DNA of 64,000 nucleotides from Bacillota bacterium. GTDB taxonomy: Bacteria; Bacillota; Clostridia; Oscillospirales; Ruminococcaceae. A model generated the notes under the pieces. The model had not been told where the DNA came from. It was given only the letters and a program-made list of their open reading frames with translations, and made no database searches. The DNA is taken from contig JAEWWT010000025.1 of assembly GCA_023396225.1 (NCBI GenBank), positions 62,001 to 126,000 of the forward strand. The letters run 5' to 3'. A program made the translations under genes and the position numbers. This document shows, piece by piece, positions 33,656 through 42,510 of the stretch; positions within the stretch are counted from its first letter, which is position 1; every line of letters starts with the position of its first letter.

Positions 33656-34960
33656 ATGGACTTTGAAGCACTGCGTTCTGCTGTAAAGCAGGCGGATCTT
33701 TACCGGTATGAAGGAAAAATTGAAAAAATTATCGGTATGACTATTGAGGCATCGGGTCCGGTCTGCAATATCGGCGATGTGTGCAGAATATTCAAAAAAG
33801 GCGCTGATGACTATATTTACGCTGAAGTAGTTGGTTTCAACAACGGCAAGGTTATGCTGATGCCTTATACAGACATTGAGGGTATTGGCCCTGGTTCAAT
33901 AGTTGACAACACGGGCGACAAGCTTGCGGTTGACGTTGGTCCTGAACTTGTTGGACGTATCATAAACGCTATCGGTCAGCCAATCGACGGCAAAGGCGAA
34001 ATCAAGACAGTTGACAGATATTCCATTGCAGGAGAACCTGTAAACCCGCTTACCAGACCAAGAATTGAAGATATTATCCCGTTTGGAGTCAAGGCTATTG
34101 ACGGACTTCTTACAATAGGCAGAGGGCAGAGAATGGGGATATTCGCAGGCTCAGGGGTCGGAAAGTCAACACTTCTCGGCATGATTGCAAGGGAAGTTGA
34201 GGCGGATATAAATGTTATTGCCCTTGTAGGAGAGCGAGGACGTGAGGTACTTGAGTTCATTGAACGTGACCTCGGGGAAAAGGGTATGGCAAGATCAGTG
34301 CTTGTTATAGCAACCTCCGACCAGCCTGCTATGATGAGAAACAAATGTCCTATGACGGCTACAGCTATTGCAGAGTATTTCAAGGATCAGGGGCTTAACG
34401 TTCTGCTTATGATGGACTCACTTACACGTTACGCAATGGCACAGCGTGAAATCGGTCTTGCAGTCGGCGAAGCACCTATCGCAAGAGGTTATACGCCTTC
34501 AATTTATACAGCAATGCCTAAACTGCTTGAAAGAGCCGGAAACTTTGAAAAAGGCTCAATCACAGGTATATATACAGTTCTTGTTGAGGGTGACGATACT
34601 AATGAGCCTATCTCTGATACCGTAAGAGGTATCATTGACGGACATATCATTCTTTCAAGAAAAGTTGCGGCAAGAAATCATTATCCTGCTATTGAGGTTC
34701 TTGAATCAGTATCAAGACTTATGTCGGAAATTGCCGACAAGGAGCAGAAAGATGCCGCTGCAAAGATGAGAAATCTTCTTTCAACATATTACGCAAATTA
34801 CGACCTTGTTTCTATCGGTGCTTACAAAAAGGGAACAAACCCTGCACTTGACGAGGCATTGAAAAAAATAGACAAGATTAACGCATTTCTTCAGCAGGCT
34901 ACAGACGAAGCTTTCAGCTATGACGAAACAGTTCTGATGCTGAAGGACGCTATAAAGTAG
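33656..34960 (+). CDS. fliI: Flagellum-specific ATPase FliI
   Basis: A 434-residue F1-beta-like ATPase that helps unfold and deliver export substrates. The Walker-A motif GSGVGKSTLLG (about 165-175), the Walker-B stretch VLLMMDSLTRYAMAQREIGL and the C-terminal DPALD-type end are present. The ATG at 33656 gives a protein beginning MDFEALRSAVKQ; a TTG start 12 bp upstream is possible, and neither has a strong ribosome site, so translation may depend on fliH. Confidence 0.95.
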   Translation: MDFEALRSAVKQADLYRYEGKIEKIIGMTIEASGPVCNIGDVCRIFKKGADDYIYAEVVGFNNGKVMLMPYTDIEGIGPGSIVDNTGDKLAVDVGPELVGRIINAIGQPIDGKGEIKTVDRYSIAGEPVNPLTRPRIEDIIPFGVKAIDGLLTIGRGQRMGIFAGSGVGKSTLLGMIAREVEADINVIALVGERGREVLEFIERDLGEKGMARSVLVIATSDQPAMMRNKCPMTATAIAEYFKDQGLNVLLMMDSLTRYAMAQREIGLAVGEAPIARGYTPSIYTAMPKLLERAGNFEKGSITGIYTVLVEGDDTNEPISDTVRGIIDGHIILSRKVAARNHYPAIEVLESVSRLMSEIADKEQKDAAAKMRNLLSTYYANYDLVSIGAYKKGTNPALDEALKKIDKINAFLQQATDEAFSYDETVLMLKDAIK

Positions 34961-35059
34961 TTTTTTCGTTTGAAGCGAGGAACAGCGTGAAAAAATCTCT
35001 TCATGAGGCTGTTTGTATCACAATATCGTAACAGACTGAAGAAAGGAATGGCGATTAGG

Positions 35060-35503
35060 ATGAAGCGTTTTCAATTTACACTTGATAAGTTGCTTGGCTT
35101 TAAACAGCAGGTGCTTGACAGGGAAAAAAACGATCTTGCTCATCTGAGACGTCAGCAGCAGGAGATTGCTGACAAGAAATATGAGCTTGAAATGAAGCTC
35201 AGGCGTTCCAGCGACGATTTTGCAATAAAGTCATCAAGAGGTATGACAATAGTACAGCTGACAGTTTTCAAGGATTATCACAAATCACTTTCTGAACAGA
35301 TAAGGGAACTTGAACTGGCTATTTCTGTCTTTGAGGAGAAAATCCAAAAGCAGATGGGTATTGTTGTTGAGGCAACAAAGGAAGTTTCCTCGCTTGAAAA
35401 GCTTGAGGATAAACAGCTTGAGGATTATAAATTCAGCAGTCAGAAAGCCGAAGAAAAGTTCATTGAAGAATATGTCACAAACTCCACATATCAGAGAGCA
35501 TAA
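35060..35503 (+). CDS. fliJ: Flagellar export chaperone FliJ
   Basis: A 147-residue protein that is almost wholly an antiparallel coiled coil, starting FQFTLDKLLGFKQQVLDREK, the usual FliJ opening. It acts as the stalk between FliI/FliH and the gate protein FlhA. The start at 35060 follows an AAAGGAATGG site. The 99-bp gap after fliI contains a short GTG-started frame (34987-35031). Confidence 0.85.
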   Translation: MKRFQFTLDKLLGFKQQVLDREKNDLAHLRRQQQEIADKKYELEMKLRRSSDDFAIKSSRGMTIVQLTVFKDYHKSLSEQIRELELAISVFEEKIQKQMGIVVEATKEVSSLEKLEDKQLEDYKFSSQKAEEKFIEEYVTNSTYQRA

Positions 35504-35576
35504 ACGGGCATTTCGCACGGTCAATCCGCAGTAAATGCGTTTTGATATATATTTTATTACGAAAGGCGGTGAAAAA

Positions 35577-37019
35577 ATGGACAGTATGTTATTCAATGTA
35601 ATGGCGGCTCAAGGCTCAGTTCAGGCAAATCCTGTTTTGGGACAAAGTCAGGACACAGGCGTTCAGGGTGCTTTTGCGGGATTTCTTAACAGCGCTGTAA
35701 ATGGGAATATACAGGTTCCTGTACAGGGTGTTGCGGAAGAAGCTGTTGCAGGAGATGTTAAGGTGCTTACTTTTGAGCAGAAGGCACAGATGCTTCTTGA
35801 CCAGCTTGACAATATCGATGAAAGCGTTATGAAGCAGTTAAAGAACATTCTTGTAAAGATGTTTGTTTCAGATGCGCAGAACGGAAAGCTTAACGGTATG
35901 GCAAGTGCAATGTCAGGAAATATCACAGGCGATTTTCTTCTTTCAGGAGAGGAAAACACAGAAATTGCTGATATTCTCAGCAGTTTAGCAGATGTAACAT
36001 TATCAGCAGATAACGATGAAGAGGCTCTTGATGTTATTGCAGATGTTTTCGGGAAGATTTTTAAAACTGACAGCAAGGATGACAAGGATGCAGAAAATAG
36101 CGTTGCTGTAATGCTTGCGGCAATGATTCAGACCTATTCCGACGCTCCTGACACAATTCAGAGAGTTTCCGAAATGGCAGCAGATCCGCAGACATATTCC
36201 GTTCAGGACATAACCAATTATGTAAGTGATTCGGATATATCACAGTGTCTTGATAAGTTCGCACAGGCAGCAAAGGTTTGCTCGCAGGAAATTGCACAGC
36301 AGCCGGAATTCACTATTCTGTCTTATAAGCAGGAGGCAGCCGCAGGAGTTACTGCCCAATCAGCTGTAAGAGTTTCAGTTTCATCCGAACTTAATCAGAT
36401 AATCGGCGAAAACGAACTGAACAGAAACCAGAACAACGGTCAGAACAGCAATCAGGATACAAACAGCTTTGAGGGTATGCTCATGCAGAGTGCGAATACT
36501 CCGCAGACATTTATCCCACAGGAATCTGAAACTGTATCACCTGCAGAAGTATTCACACAGGTTGCTCCGCAGATTACAGAAAAAATCATTACTCAGCTAT
36601 CTCAGTCAGTTCAGAATGACGGTGCAAGCGAATTGAAGATTATGCTTAATCCTGAATCACTCGGAGAAGTTGCAGTGAAGCTCGTTTCCCACGAAGGAGT
36701 GATTTCAATCATGATTTCAGCGGCAGATCCATCAGTAGCTAAGGCACTTTCCGATCATCTTCCTTCACTTGTAAGCTCGCTTGCAGGAAACAATGTTGAT
36801 GTAAAGAATGTTCAGATTGTTGAACCTGGTGACGCAGCAGCACAGATGGGATTTGATTTTGCAAACCACAACTCAGGCTTTGAGCAGAACAACAGCTCTT
36901 CAAACTCACGTACATCAGGAGTTTTCGCAATAGACGGAATTGCAGATGATGAAGCAGCGGTTGAAAGCACCTCAGAAATTTTACCGAAAGGAGAGGGAAG
37001 ATTATGGGCGACAGCATGA
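35577..37019 (+). CDS. fliK: Flagellar hook-length control protein FliK
   Basis: A 480-residue secreted ruler protein. The long N-terminal half is rich in Q, N, S, A and D with little fixed structure, as expected for the ruler part. The C-terminal hook-length domain is seen at about 345-425 (ELKIMLNPESLGEVAVKLVS, then LPSLVSSLAGNNVDVKNVQI), which switches export specificity through FlhB. AAAGGCGGTG precedes the ATG at 35577. It overlaps flgD by 16 bp, so hook ruler and hook cap are translationally linked. Confidence 0.88.
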   Translation: MDSMLFNVMAAQGSVQANPVLGQSQDTGVQGAFAGFLNSAVNGNIQVPVQGVAEEAVAGDVKVLTFEQKAQMLLDQLDNIDESVMKQLKNILVKMFVSDAQNGKLNGMASAMSGNITGDFLLSGEENTEIADILSSLADVTLSADNDEEALDVIADVFGKIFKTDSKDDKDAENSVAVMLAAMIQTYSDAPDTIQRVSEMAADPQTYSVQDITNYVSDSDISQCLDKFAQAAKVCSQEIAQQPEFTILSYKQEAAAGVTAQSAVRVSVSSELNQIIGENELNRNQNNGQNSNQDTNSFEGMLMQSANTPQTFIPQESETVSPAEVFTQVAPQITEKIITQLSQSVQNDGASELKIMLNPESLGEVAVKLVSHEGVISIMISAADPSVAKALSDHLPSLVSSLAGNNVDVKNVQIVEPGDAAAQMGFDFANHNSGFEQNNSSSNSRTSGVFAIDGIADDEAAVESTSEILPKGEGRLWATA

Positions 37020-38539
37020 CAGCGTTATCAGCTGATAATATGAACTCGGCGTTGGTAAGTACAAAGTACAACGCAAATCCGATAGATACATCGGAAAAGA
37101 AAAACGACTATATTGATTTTTCAAGCTACCTCAAGCTTCTTACCGCTCAGATGAGCAATCAGGATTTAAACGACCCTATGAGCGACTCAGAATTTCTTCA
37201 GCAGATGTCATCCTACTCAATGCTTGAAGCAATCAACCAGATGAATGTGCAGTCAAATATCAGTTACGCATCATCACTTGTAGGAAAGGCTGTAACAGTT
37301 TGCTCAAACGGTGTTTATGACACTGGTATCGTTGAATCGATTAGTGTAAACGACGGCAAGTATTATGCTGTAATCAATGGAAACAGCTATGAAACCTCTT
37401 CTGTAAGCGATGTTACGGAACCGGGCGTTTATAATGAACTTGCTAAGTATATCGGCAAGCAGGTTACTGTTGATGACGAAGGAACAGAAGTAACTGGCAA
37501 GGTTACAAACGTTGTTATCACACAGGGATCAGCACTTGCAGTTCTTGAAAACGGAAAGGCATATAAAATTGACAAGATTAAGGTTACAGAAGAATCAGGC
37601 ACAGGAACAGGTTCAGAAGTCACAGCCACAGGAGATAAAACTGAAACGACAGCAGATAAAACTGAAGCAACAGAAACTCAGTCAGGATCTTATATTGCAG
37701 GAACTCTTTCTGTAAACGAAGAAGCTGCAAACTATCAGGCAAAGGCAGCAGCAATAAGCGAAAGCTTGTGGCAGACAATTGATTCAATGTCCAAGAAGGA
37801 TGAAAATCTTTCAGCAGGCGCAGGAGATCTTTCGGGATTTTCAGAAAATCATACTGCATACACAAATGCGGGAACAAGCGCAGGTGTGCTGAACTTTGAG
37901 GATATGGATTTTGCTTCATACGCATCAATGCTTAATTCCGACAATGATGAACTGTTTACAATGACACAGGATATTCCGGTTTCACAGGCTGCTGCAGGTG
38001 TAACATCAGAGTACTTTATGCTCAATGTAAAGAACTCAGAAACTCTTGCAAGCAATAATCCTTTTACTTCACTTTCTTCCGACACAAGAACAACATCTAC
38101 AAGAAAGTTTGCAGACGAATTTCCAAAGGAAGCTGAATTTGCAGACAGCATTGGCTCAAACATGCATGATATAAGATTTATAAATAACACAGGTGTATGC
38201 TCTGATATCAATACTGATACTGTTATAGGAAGAACAGAAAGCGGCAAGGCTTTTACAGAAATAGGATTTAGTGGCAGAGGCAGACTCGGAGAGGTTGTTA
38301 CATGGGCTGATGGCACACAGAGAGTTGAAATTATCAATTCTGACGGAAAATCAGGCTACTACACAACTTCAGGAAACTTTACTCTTGACGAAATCTGCAA
38401 TTTTAACTGCGCACCAGGCTCACTTGCTGGAAAGCTTACCCCATTTGAATCTGCTATCAGACATTTTTCAAAGGAATATTCAGCAGAGGAAAAGCAGGCT
38501 ATGCAGGCTTTTGCAAACTATATCAGCAACAGAGCGTAA
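37004..38539 (+). CDS. flgD: Flagellar hook-capping protein FlgD, double length
   Basis: The hook-assembly scaffold. The conserved FlgD region is clear at residues 36-80 (FSSYLKLLTAQMSNQDLNDP and EFLQQMSSYSMLEAINQM). It is 511 residues, about twice the usual 220-260. Two similar modules follow: VGKAVTVCSNGVYDTGIVES (from 93) and IGKQVTVDDEGTEVTGKVTN (from 150), each about 46 residues. A Thr/Glu/Lys linker (198-230) leads into about 280 residues with no match I know, including GKAFTEIGFSGRGRLGEVVT. The frame is intact and is followed by normal operon genes. The AAAGGAGAGGG site lies inside fliK. Confidence 0.85.
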   Translation: MGDSMTALSADNMNSALVSTKYNANPIDTSEKKNDYIDFSSYLKLLTAQMSNQDLNDPMSDSEFLQQMSSYSMLEAINQMNVQSNISYASSLVGKAVTVCSNGVYDTGIVESISVNDGKYYAVINGNSYETSSVSDVTEPGVYNELAKYIGKQVTVDDEGTEVTGKVTNVVITQGSALAVLENGKAYKIDKIKVTEESGTGTGSEVTATGDKTETTADKTEATETQSGSYIAGTLSVNEEAANYQAKAAAISESLWQTIDSMSKKDENLSAGAGDLSGFSENHTAYTNAGTSAGVLNFEDMDFASYASMLNSDNDELFTMTQDIPVSQAAAGVTSEYFMLNVKNSETLASNNPFTSLSSDTRTTSTRKFADEFPKEAEFADSIGSNMHDIRFINNTGVCSDINTDTVIGRTESGKAFTEIGFSGRGRLGEVVTWADGTQRVEIINSDGKSGYYTTSGNFTLDEICNFNCAPGSLAGKLTPFESAIRHFSKEYSAEEKQAMQAFANYISNRA

Positions 38540-38584
38540 CAGTAATATTTAATATCGGCATTACAGAAAGAGCGGTGATGATGA

Positions 38585-38992
38585 ATGCTGATTAATGAAT
38601 ATCTGCAAACCAGAAACATAGCGGTTACTACGGGTAATGCTACGGGATTTCCTCAGCAGACGCAGAAAACCTCAGACCCGCAGAACAGCTCCTTTGCAAA
38701 GGAACTGAAATCACAGCTTGAGAAAAAAATGGACTCGGGCGTTGAATTTTCAAAACATGCTATGGAACGGCTTTCAGAAAGAAACATTGACCTTGATTCG
38801 GAAAACACACTTGAGAGACTTAACAAGGCAGTTGAGCTTGCAGGAGAAAAAGGTTCAAATGATGCGCTTGTTATTGTAGGATCAAATGCGTTTGTTGTAA
38901 GCGTCAGAAACAACAAGGTCATAACCACAATGTCCGCAGATGATATGCAGGGCAATGTCTTTACAAATATTGATTCAACAGTATTTATGTAA
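38585..38992 (+). CDS. Flagellar operon protein, TIGR02530 type
   Basis: A 135-residue protein. Residues from about 55 (FSKHAMERLSERNIDLDSEN, then NDALVIVGSNAFVVSVRNNK and VITTMSADDMQGNVFTNID) match the pattern of the small TIGR02530-type protein regularly found between flgD and flgE in Firmicutes. The N-terminal 50 residues are Q/T/S-rich. Function unknown; the position suggests a role in hook assembly. GAGCGGTGATG serves as ribosome site. Confidence 0.82.
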   Translation: MLINEYLQTRNIAVTTGNATGFPQQTQKTSDPQNSSFAKELKSQLEKKMDSGVEFSKHAMERLSERNIDLDSENTLERLNKAVELAGEKGSNDALVIVGSNAFVVSVRNNKVITTMSADDMQGNVFTNIDSTVFM

Positions 38993-39033
38993 TATGATAC
39001 CGTTAAAAATGATTGGACCGACATGGAGATCTT

Positions 39034-39060
39034 TCCGTTCTGAATGACTTGACGAACGGA
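39034..39060 (+). promoter_or_regulatory. Hairpin in the leader of flgE
   Basis: TCCGTTC pairs with GAACGGA around a 13-nt loop, in the 122-bp gap before flgE. There is no T-run, so it is more likely an mRNA-processing or stability element than a terminator. Confidence 0.35.
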
Positions 39061-39114
39061 ATAACGGTGAATATTCGGATAATACTGAATAAAAAATTAG
39101 GAGTGTTGGTTAAT

Positions 39115-40080
39115 ATGATGAGATCACTTTACTCTGGCGTAGCAGGTCTTACCTCCCACCAGACAAGAATGGACGTTATCGGTAATAATATCGCAAACGT
39201 TAATACATACGGTTTCAAGGCTTCAAGAACAACTTTTGCGGACGTTTATTATCAGGCAACACAGAATGCAACAGCAGGTAATGCTTCTTTTGCTGGTAAT
39301 AACCCTTCAACAGTAGGTTATGGTGTTCAGGTAAACTCAATTGACAAGGATATGTCTATGACATCATTCCAGTCAACAAACAGAACTCTTGATCTTGCTG
39401 TAAGCGGCGCAGGCTATTTCATCACAGCTACTTTTACCAGCGACTCAGCTGGAGCAATTGATCCTGCGACTAAGCCGACAACAACAACATATACCAGAAT
39501 GGGTAATCTTGGTATTGACTCAAATGGTAACCTTGTAAGCAGCATGAATACTTATGTACTTGGTACAAATAATACAGATCTTGCAGCAATCGGCGACGCA
39601 AGCGCAACAGCACTTAAAGCAGTAGCAACAGCAGGAACATCTGCCGGTCTTACATATGCAAACAGAATTAACATCAATGAACTTATCAACGCAGCTTGGA
39701 CAGGTCACACTCCTGCGCTTACATATGCTGACCTTTCTTCATTTACAGTAGGTACAGATGGTGTTATTTCAGCATCATATAACGGCGAAATCAAGGCTCT
39801 TGCAAGAATTGACATTGCAGTTTTTGACAACCAGGAAGGTCTTATTGAAGCAGGCAATACTTCTTTCAGTGAAACAGCTGCTTCAGGCACAGCAAAGATT
39901 AAAAAGTCGGGAGATTCCGGAACAGGTACTATAGCTTCAGGAAAGCTTGAAATGTCAAACGTAAACCTTGCCGGAGAATTTTCTGACATGATCGTAACGC
40001 AGAGAGGATTCCAGGCAAACGCAAGAATTATAACAACCTCAGATACAATGCTCGAGGAACTTGTAAACCTTAAGAGATAA
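39115..40080 (+). CDS. flgE: Flagellar hook protein FlgE, short form
   Basis: The hook subunit. The N-terminal LYSGVAGLTSHQTRMDVIGN with NIANVNTYGFKASR and the C-terminal NVNLAGEFSDMIVTQRGFQA with NARIITTSDTMLEELVNLKR are the paired axial ends. At 321 residues it is shorter than many clostridial FlgE (about 400 or more), implying a small outer domain (about 130-230 is Thr/Ala/Asn-rich). Its place after flgD and the TIGR02530-type gene favours FlgE over FlgG. AGGAG precedes two adjacent ATG codons (39115, 39118). Confidence 0.88.
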   Translation: MMRSLYSGVAGLTSHQTRMDVIGNNIANVNTYGFKASRTTFADVYYQATQNATAGNASFAGNNPSTVGYGVQVNSIDKDMSMTSFQSTNRTLDLAVSGAGYFITATFTSDSAGAIDPATKPTTTTYTRMGNLGIDSNGNLVSSMNTYVLGTNNTDLAAIGDASATALKAVATAGTSAGLTYANRININELINAAWTGHTPALTYADLSSFTVGTDGVISASYNGEIKALARIDIAVFDNQEGLIEAGNTSFSETAASGTAKIKKSGDSGTGTIASGKLEMSNVNLAGEFSDMIVTQRGFQANARIITTSDTMLEELVNLKR

Positions 40081-40094
40081 GCTTAAAATTATTT

Positions 40095-40208
40095 AGGGCA
40101 ATACCGTATAAAGCCACAGGCTACGTTTCGACGATTTAAGAAACATCGAAAATACGTTACTGAGCCTGTTTTGAAAATCGACAGAAACGTATTGTGCAGT
40201 ATTACCTT
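40095..40208 (+). mobile_element. MITE-like palindromic repeat, copy D (inside the flagellar operon)
   Basis: Same orientation as copy A. Ends are AGGGCAATACCG and a less conserved CAGTATTACCT, with TA at both flanks. It sits between flgE and flbD, so the operon transcript must read through a hairpin of about 110 nt. Confidence 0.87.
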
Positions 40209-40221
40209 AGTAAGACAGGGC

Positions 40222-40252
40222 CGCTGATCAACATCGGAATGAATGATCAGCG
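40222..40252 (+). promoter_or_regulatory. Hairpin between MITE copy D and flbD
   Basis: CGCTGATCA pairs perfectly with TGATCAGCG around a 13-nt loop. No T-run follows. With the MITE it makes the flgE-flbD gap the most structured spot in the operon. Confidence 0.4.
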
Positions 40253-40303
40253 TTCCTGATACTTACATGACGCAAGAATAAGCAAAAAGAAATGGAGAGT
40301 TAT

Positions 40304-40507
40304 ATGATTAAACTTACACGTCTGAGTGGAACAGAACTGCTTATTAATGAAAATTTTATTGAGACAATTGAACAGACACCTGACACAGTACTTACAATGC
40401 AGAACGGACACAGATATTTTATAAAAGAAACTGTCGACCAGATAATAAGCCTTTCAGAAGAGTATCAGAGAAGAATTCGTATTAATATAGAAAATAATCA
40501 GCAGTAA
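40304..40507 (+). CDS. flbD: Flagellar protein FlbD
   Basis: A 67-residue member of the small Firmicutes FlbD (YlzI/SwrD) family: MIKLTRLSGTELLINENFIE followed by IEQTPDTVLTMQNGHRYFIKE. In Bacillus this protein raises stator power. The ATG at 40304 has GGAGAG upstream; an ATG 12 bp before it sits on that site. It precedes motA and motB, which suits a stator-related role. Confidence 0.88.
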   Translation: MIKLTRLSGTELLINENFIETIEQTPDTVLTMQNGHRYFIKETVDQIISLSEEYQRRIRINIENNQQ

Positions 40508-40550
40508 TTGCTTTTGAATAAATTATTATGGTTGCATTGGAGGAAATTTC

Positions 40551-41342
40551 ATGAACATTACGGGAATAATTGGGCTTGTTTTGGCGCTTGGATTTGTAGT
40601 TTATGGATGTATGAGCGGAGGCGGAAGTCTTAGTAACTTCTATGATGTACCGTCACTTGCTATTGTTATCGGCGGTACTTTAGGTGCTGTTATTTTTAAC
40701 TATCCTGTTTCAGTATTAAAGGTTTTGCCAAAGATGCTTAAATTAGTATTCTTTACTCCTAAATACGATCCTGAAAAATACATAAACCAGATGGTTGAGC
40801 ATTGTAAAACTGCGAGATTAAAAGGTATTCTTGCTCTTGAAGAAGCTGCAAATGCATGTACTGATCCGTTCATGAAATCAGCCTTGATGCTTGTAGTTGA
40901 TGCAAATGATTCAGAAAAAGTAAAATCTATGCTTGATGACTCAATTGACTTTATGTGCGAACGACACGAAAGTAATTTTGCATTATTTATAAAAGCTTCT
41001 GCTGTTGCTCCTGCTATGGGTATGGTTGGTACACTTTGCGGACTTGTAAACATGCTCCAGACGATGGACCCGACAGATCCAAGCTCAGCCGCTTCACTCG
41101 GAAGTTCAATGTCTACAGCTCTTGTAACCACATTCTACGGCTGTATTCTTGCGCATATCCTATTTACTCCTATGGGTAACCAGCTTAAATATGTACATAA
41201 CAAGGAAGTTCTTTGTATGCAGATAGTTGAACAGGGTACGCTTGCAATTATTTCAGGTGCAAACCCAAGATACGTTGAAGAAAAACTTAGAATGATGCTT
41301 CCAGCAAGCAAAAAGCCTGAACCAGCAAAGACAGAAAAATAG
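40551..41342 (+). CDS. motA: Stator protein MotA
   Basis: A 263-residue stator subunit with four transmembrane helices: near 4-22, 33-52 (SLAIVIGGTLGAVIFNYPVS), about 150-170 (SAVAPAMGMVGTLCGLVNML) and about 185-205. The cytoplasmic loop between helices 2 and 3 carries the charged FliG-contact residues (RLKGILALEEA). It forms the ion channel with MotB. GGAGG precedes the ATG. motB follows after 175 bp with its own likely promoter. Confidence 0.93.
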   Translation: MNITGIIGLVLALGFVVYGCMSGGGSLSNFYDVPSLAIVIGGTLGAVIFNYPVSVLKVLPKMLKLVFFTPKYDPEKYINQMVEHCKTARLKGILALEEAANACTDPFMKSALMLVVDANDSEKVKSMLDDSIDFMCERHESNFALFIKASAVAPAMGMVGTLCGLVNMLQTMDPTDPSSAASLGSSMSTALVTTFYGCILAHILFTPMGNQLKYVHNKEVLCMQIVEQGTLAIISGANPRYVEEKLRMMLPASKKPEPAKTEK

Positions 41343-41473
41343 TTTTATAAATAAATAACAAATAAAAATGATATTTTCTACATAATATGTATAAAATTAA
41401 TAAAATTGGAATGTAAATTTTTATGTTAATTTAAAATATATTACGAAAATATGTAGCGAAAAGTAAAAAAGTA

Positions 41474-41482
41474 TGATATAAT
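41474..41482 (+). promoter_or_regulatory. Possible extended -10 promoter of motB
   Basis: TGATATAAT (extended -10) lies 36 bp before motB, in an AT-rich 175-bp gap. The matching -35 box is poor. It may give extra MotB transcript. Confidence 0.4.
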
Positions 41483-41517
41483 GTATCAATGCATATAAAG
41501 CATAAGGAGGGAGTATT

Positions 41518-42462
41518 ATGGCAAGACGTAAAAGTCAGGAAGATGAAGGCGCAAGCTGGATGGATACTTATGGGGACATGATAACTCTCGTTCTTACGTT
41601 CTTTGTATTGCTGTACTCGATGTCATCAATAGATCAAACTAAGTGGCAGTATATTGCTCAGGCGTTTTCTGCGGGAAAAGGCGAAATTATCAATGTTGTT
41701 GTTGAGGAACCGCCTAATGTGGAAAATGACCCTAGCGCTGTATATGTAGATGAAAATCAGGATGAGAATGCTGAACAGATGGATCTTGACCAATTCTACC
41801 TGTACCTTAAGCAATATATCCAGTCAGCAAATCTTACGGAAAGTGTAAGCGTTGAAATGTCGAAAACAGGTGTTTACATGAAGTTTAAGGATAATGTTTT
41901 CTTTGCAGGTGACAGTGATGTTCTGCTTGATGAAGGAAAATACATACTTGAAGTTATCAGCGACGGGCTTCGAAATGTAAATGAACGTATCCTTTCCATT
42001 AAGGTAAGCGGTCATACCGCAGGAAGCAACACCTCAGATGTAAATGAGTGGAATCTTTCTTCGGGACGAGCTGATTCTGTTATTAATTTTATGCTTGAAC
42101 AAAATGTCTGTGAACCGGATAAATTTTCATCGGCAGGCTATGGAAAATACAGACCTGTAAGTTCAAATGATACACCAGAGGGAAGATCACAGAACAGACG
42201 AGTTGAAATAGTGTTTATCAGAAATGATATAGATTTCAGTGATCCTGAGGTTCTTGAGGAACTTCTTTCACTTGAATTTGGAGAAAACTTTGTTGGATAT
42301 TCAAACGATGACGGAACTGTTTCAACTGAAGCAGCTGTTGAATCAGGAGAAACAGGAGTTTCTTCCGAAAAGAACAACGACAGAGAATATGTTCCTAAAT
42401 CAGAGGCAGAAAACATGATGCAGGACACTTCTCCTGACGTTACGGAAGACCAAACAGACTAA
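41518..42462 (+). CDS. motB: Stator protein MotB
   Basis: A 314-residue stator subunit anchored to peptidoglycan. One transmembrane helix near the N-terminus contains the ion-binding aspartate (Asp20 in TYGDMITLVLTFFVLLYS). The OmpA-like peptidoglycan-binding domain covers about 125-240 (SIKVSGHTAGSN, WNLSSGRADSVINFM, SQNRRVEIVF). The last 70 residues are an acidic Ser/Thr/Glu tail beyond the OmpA fold. AAGGAGGGAG precedes the ATG. Confidence 0.93.
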   Translation: MARRKSQEDEGASWMDTYGDMITLVLTFFVLLYSMSSIDQTKWQYIAQAFSAGKGEIINVVVEEPPNVENDPSAVYVDENQDENAEQMDLDQFYLYLKQYIQSANLTESVSVEMSKTGVYMKFKDNVFFAGDSDVLLDEGKYILEVISDGLRNVNERILSIKVSGHTAGSNTSDVNEWNLSSGRADSVINFMLEQNVCEPDKFSSAGYGKYRPVSSNDTPEGRSQNRRVEIVFIRNDIDFSDPEVLEELLSLEFGENFVGYSNDDGTVSTEAAVESGETGVSSEKNNDREYVPKSEAENMMQDTSPDVTEDQTD

Positions 42463-42510
42463 CTATTGCCGCATGGCATTTTACCAGCTCAATCCGAATG
42501 GGGTGAATAT

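Noticed and set aside
33976..34383. 135-codon minus-strand frame opposite fliI
   Set aside because: A shadow of the strongly conserved fliI coding sequence; no ribosome site or promoter.
35663..36085. 140-codon minus-strand frame opposite fliK
   Set aside because: Shadow frame of a repetitive, low-complexity gene; no start signals.
37849..38337. 162-codon minus-strand frame opposite flgD
   Set aside because: Antisense to the unusual flgD C-terminal region. The plus frame is continuous with flgD and has normal codon use, so the minus frame is a shadow.
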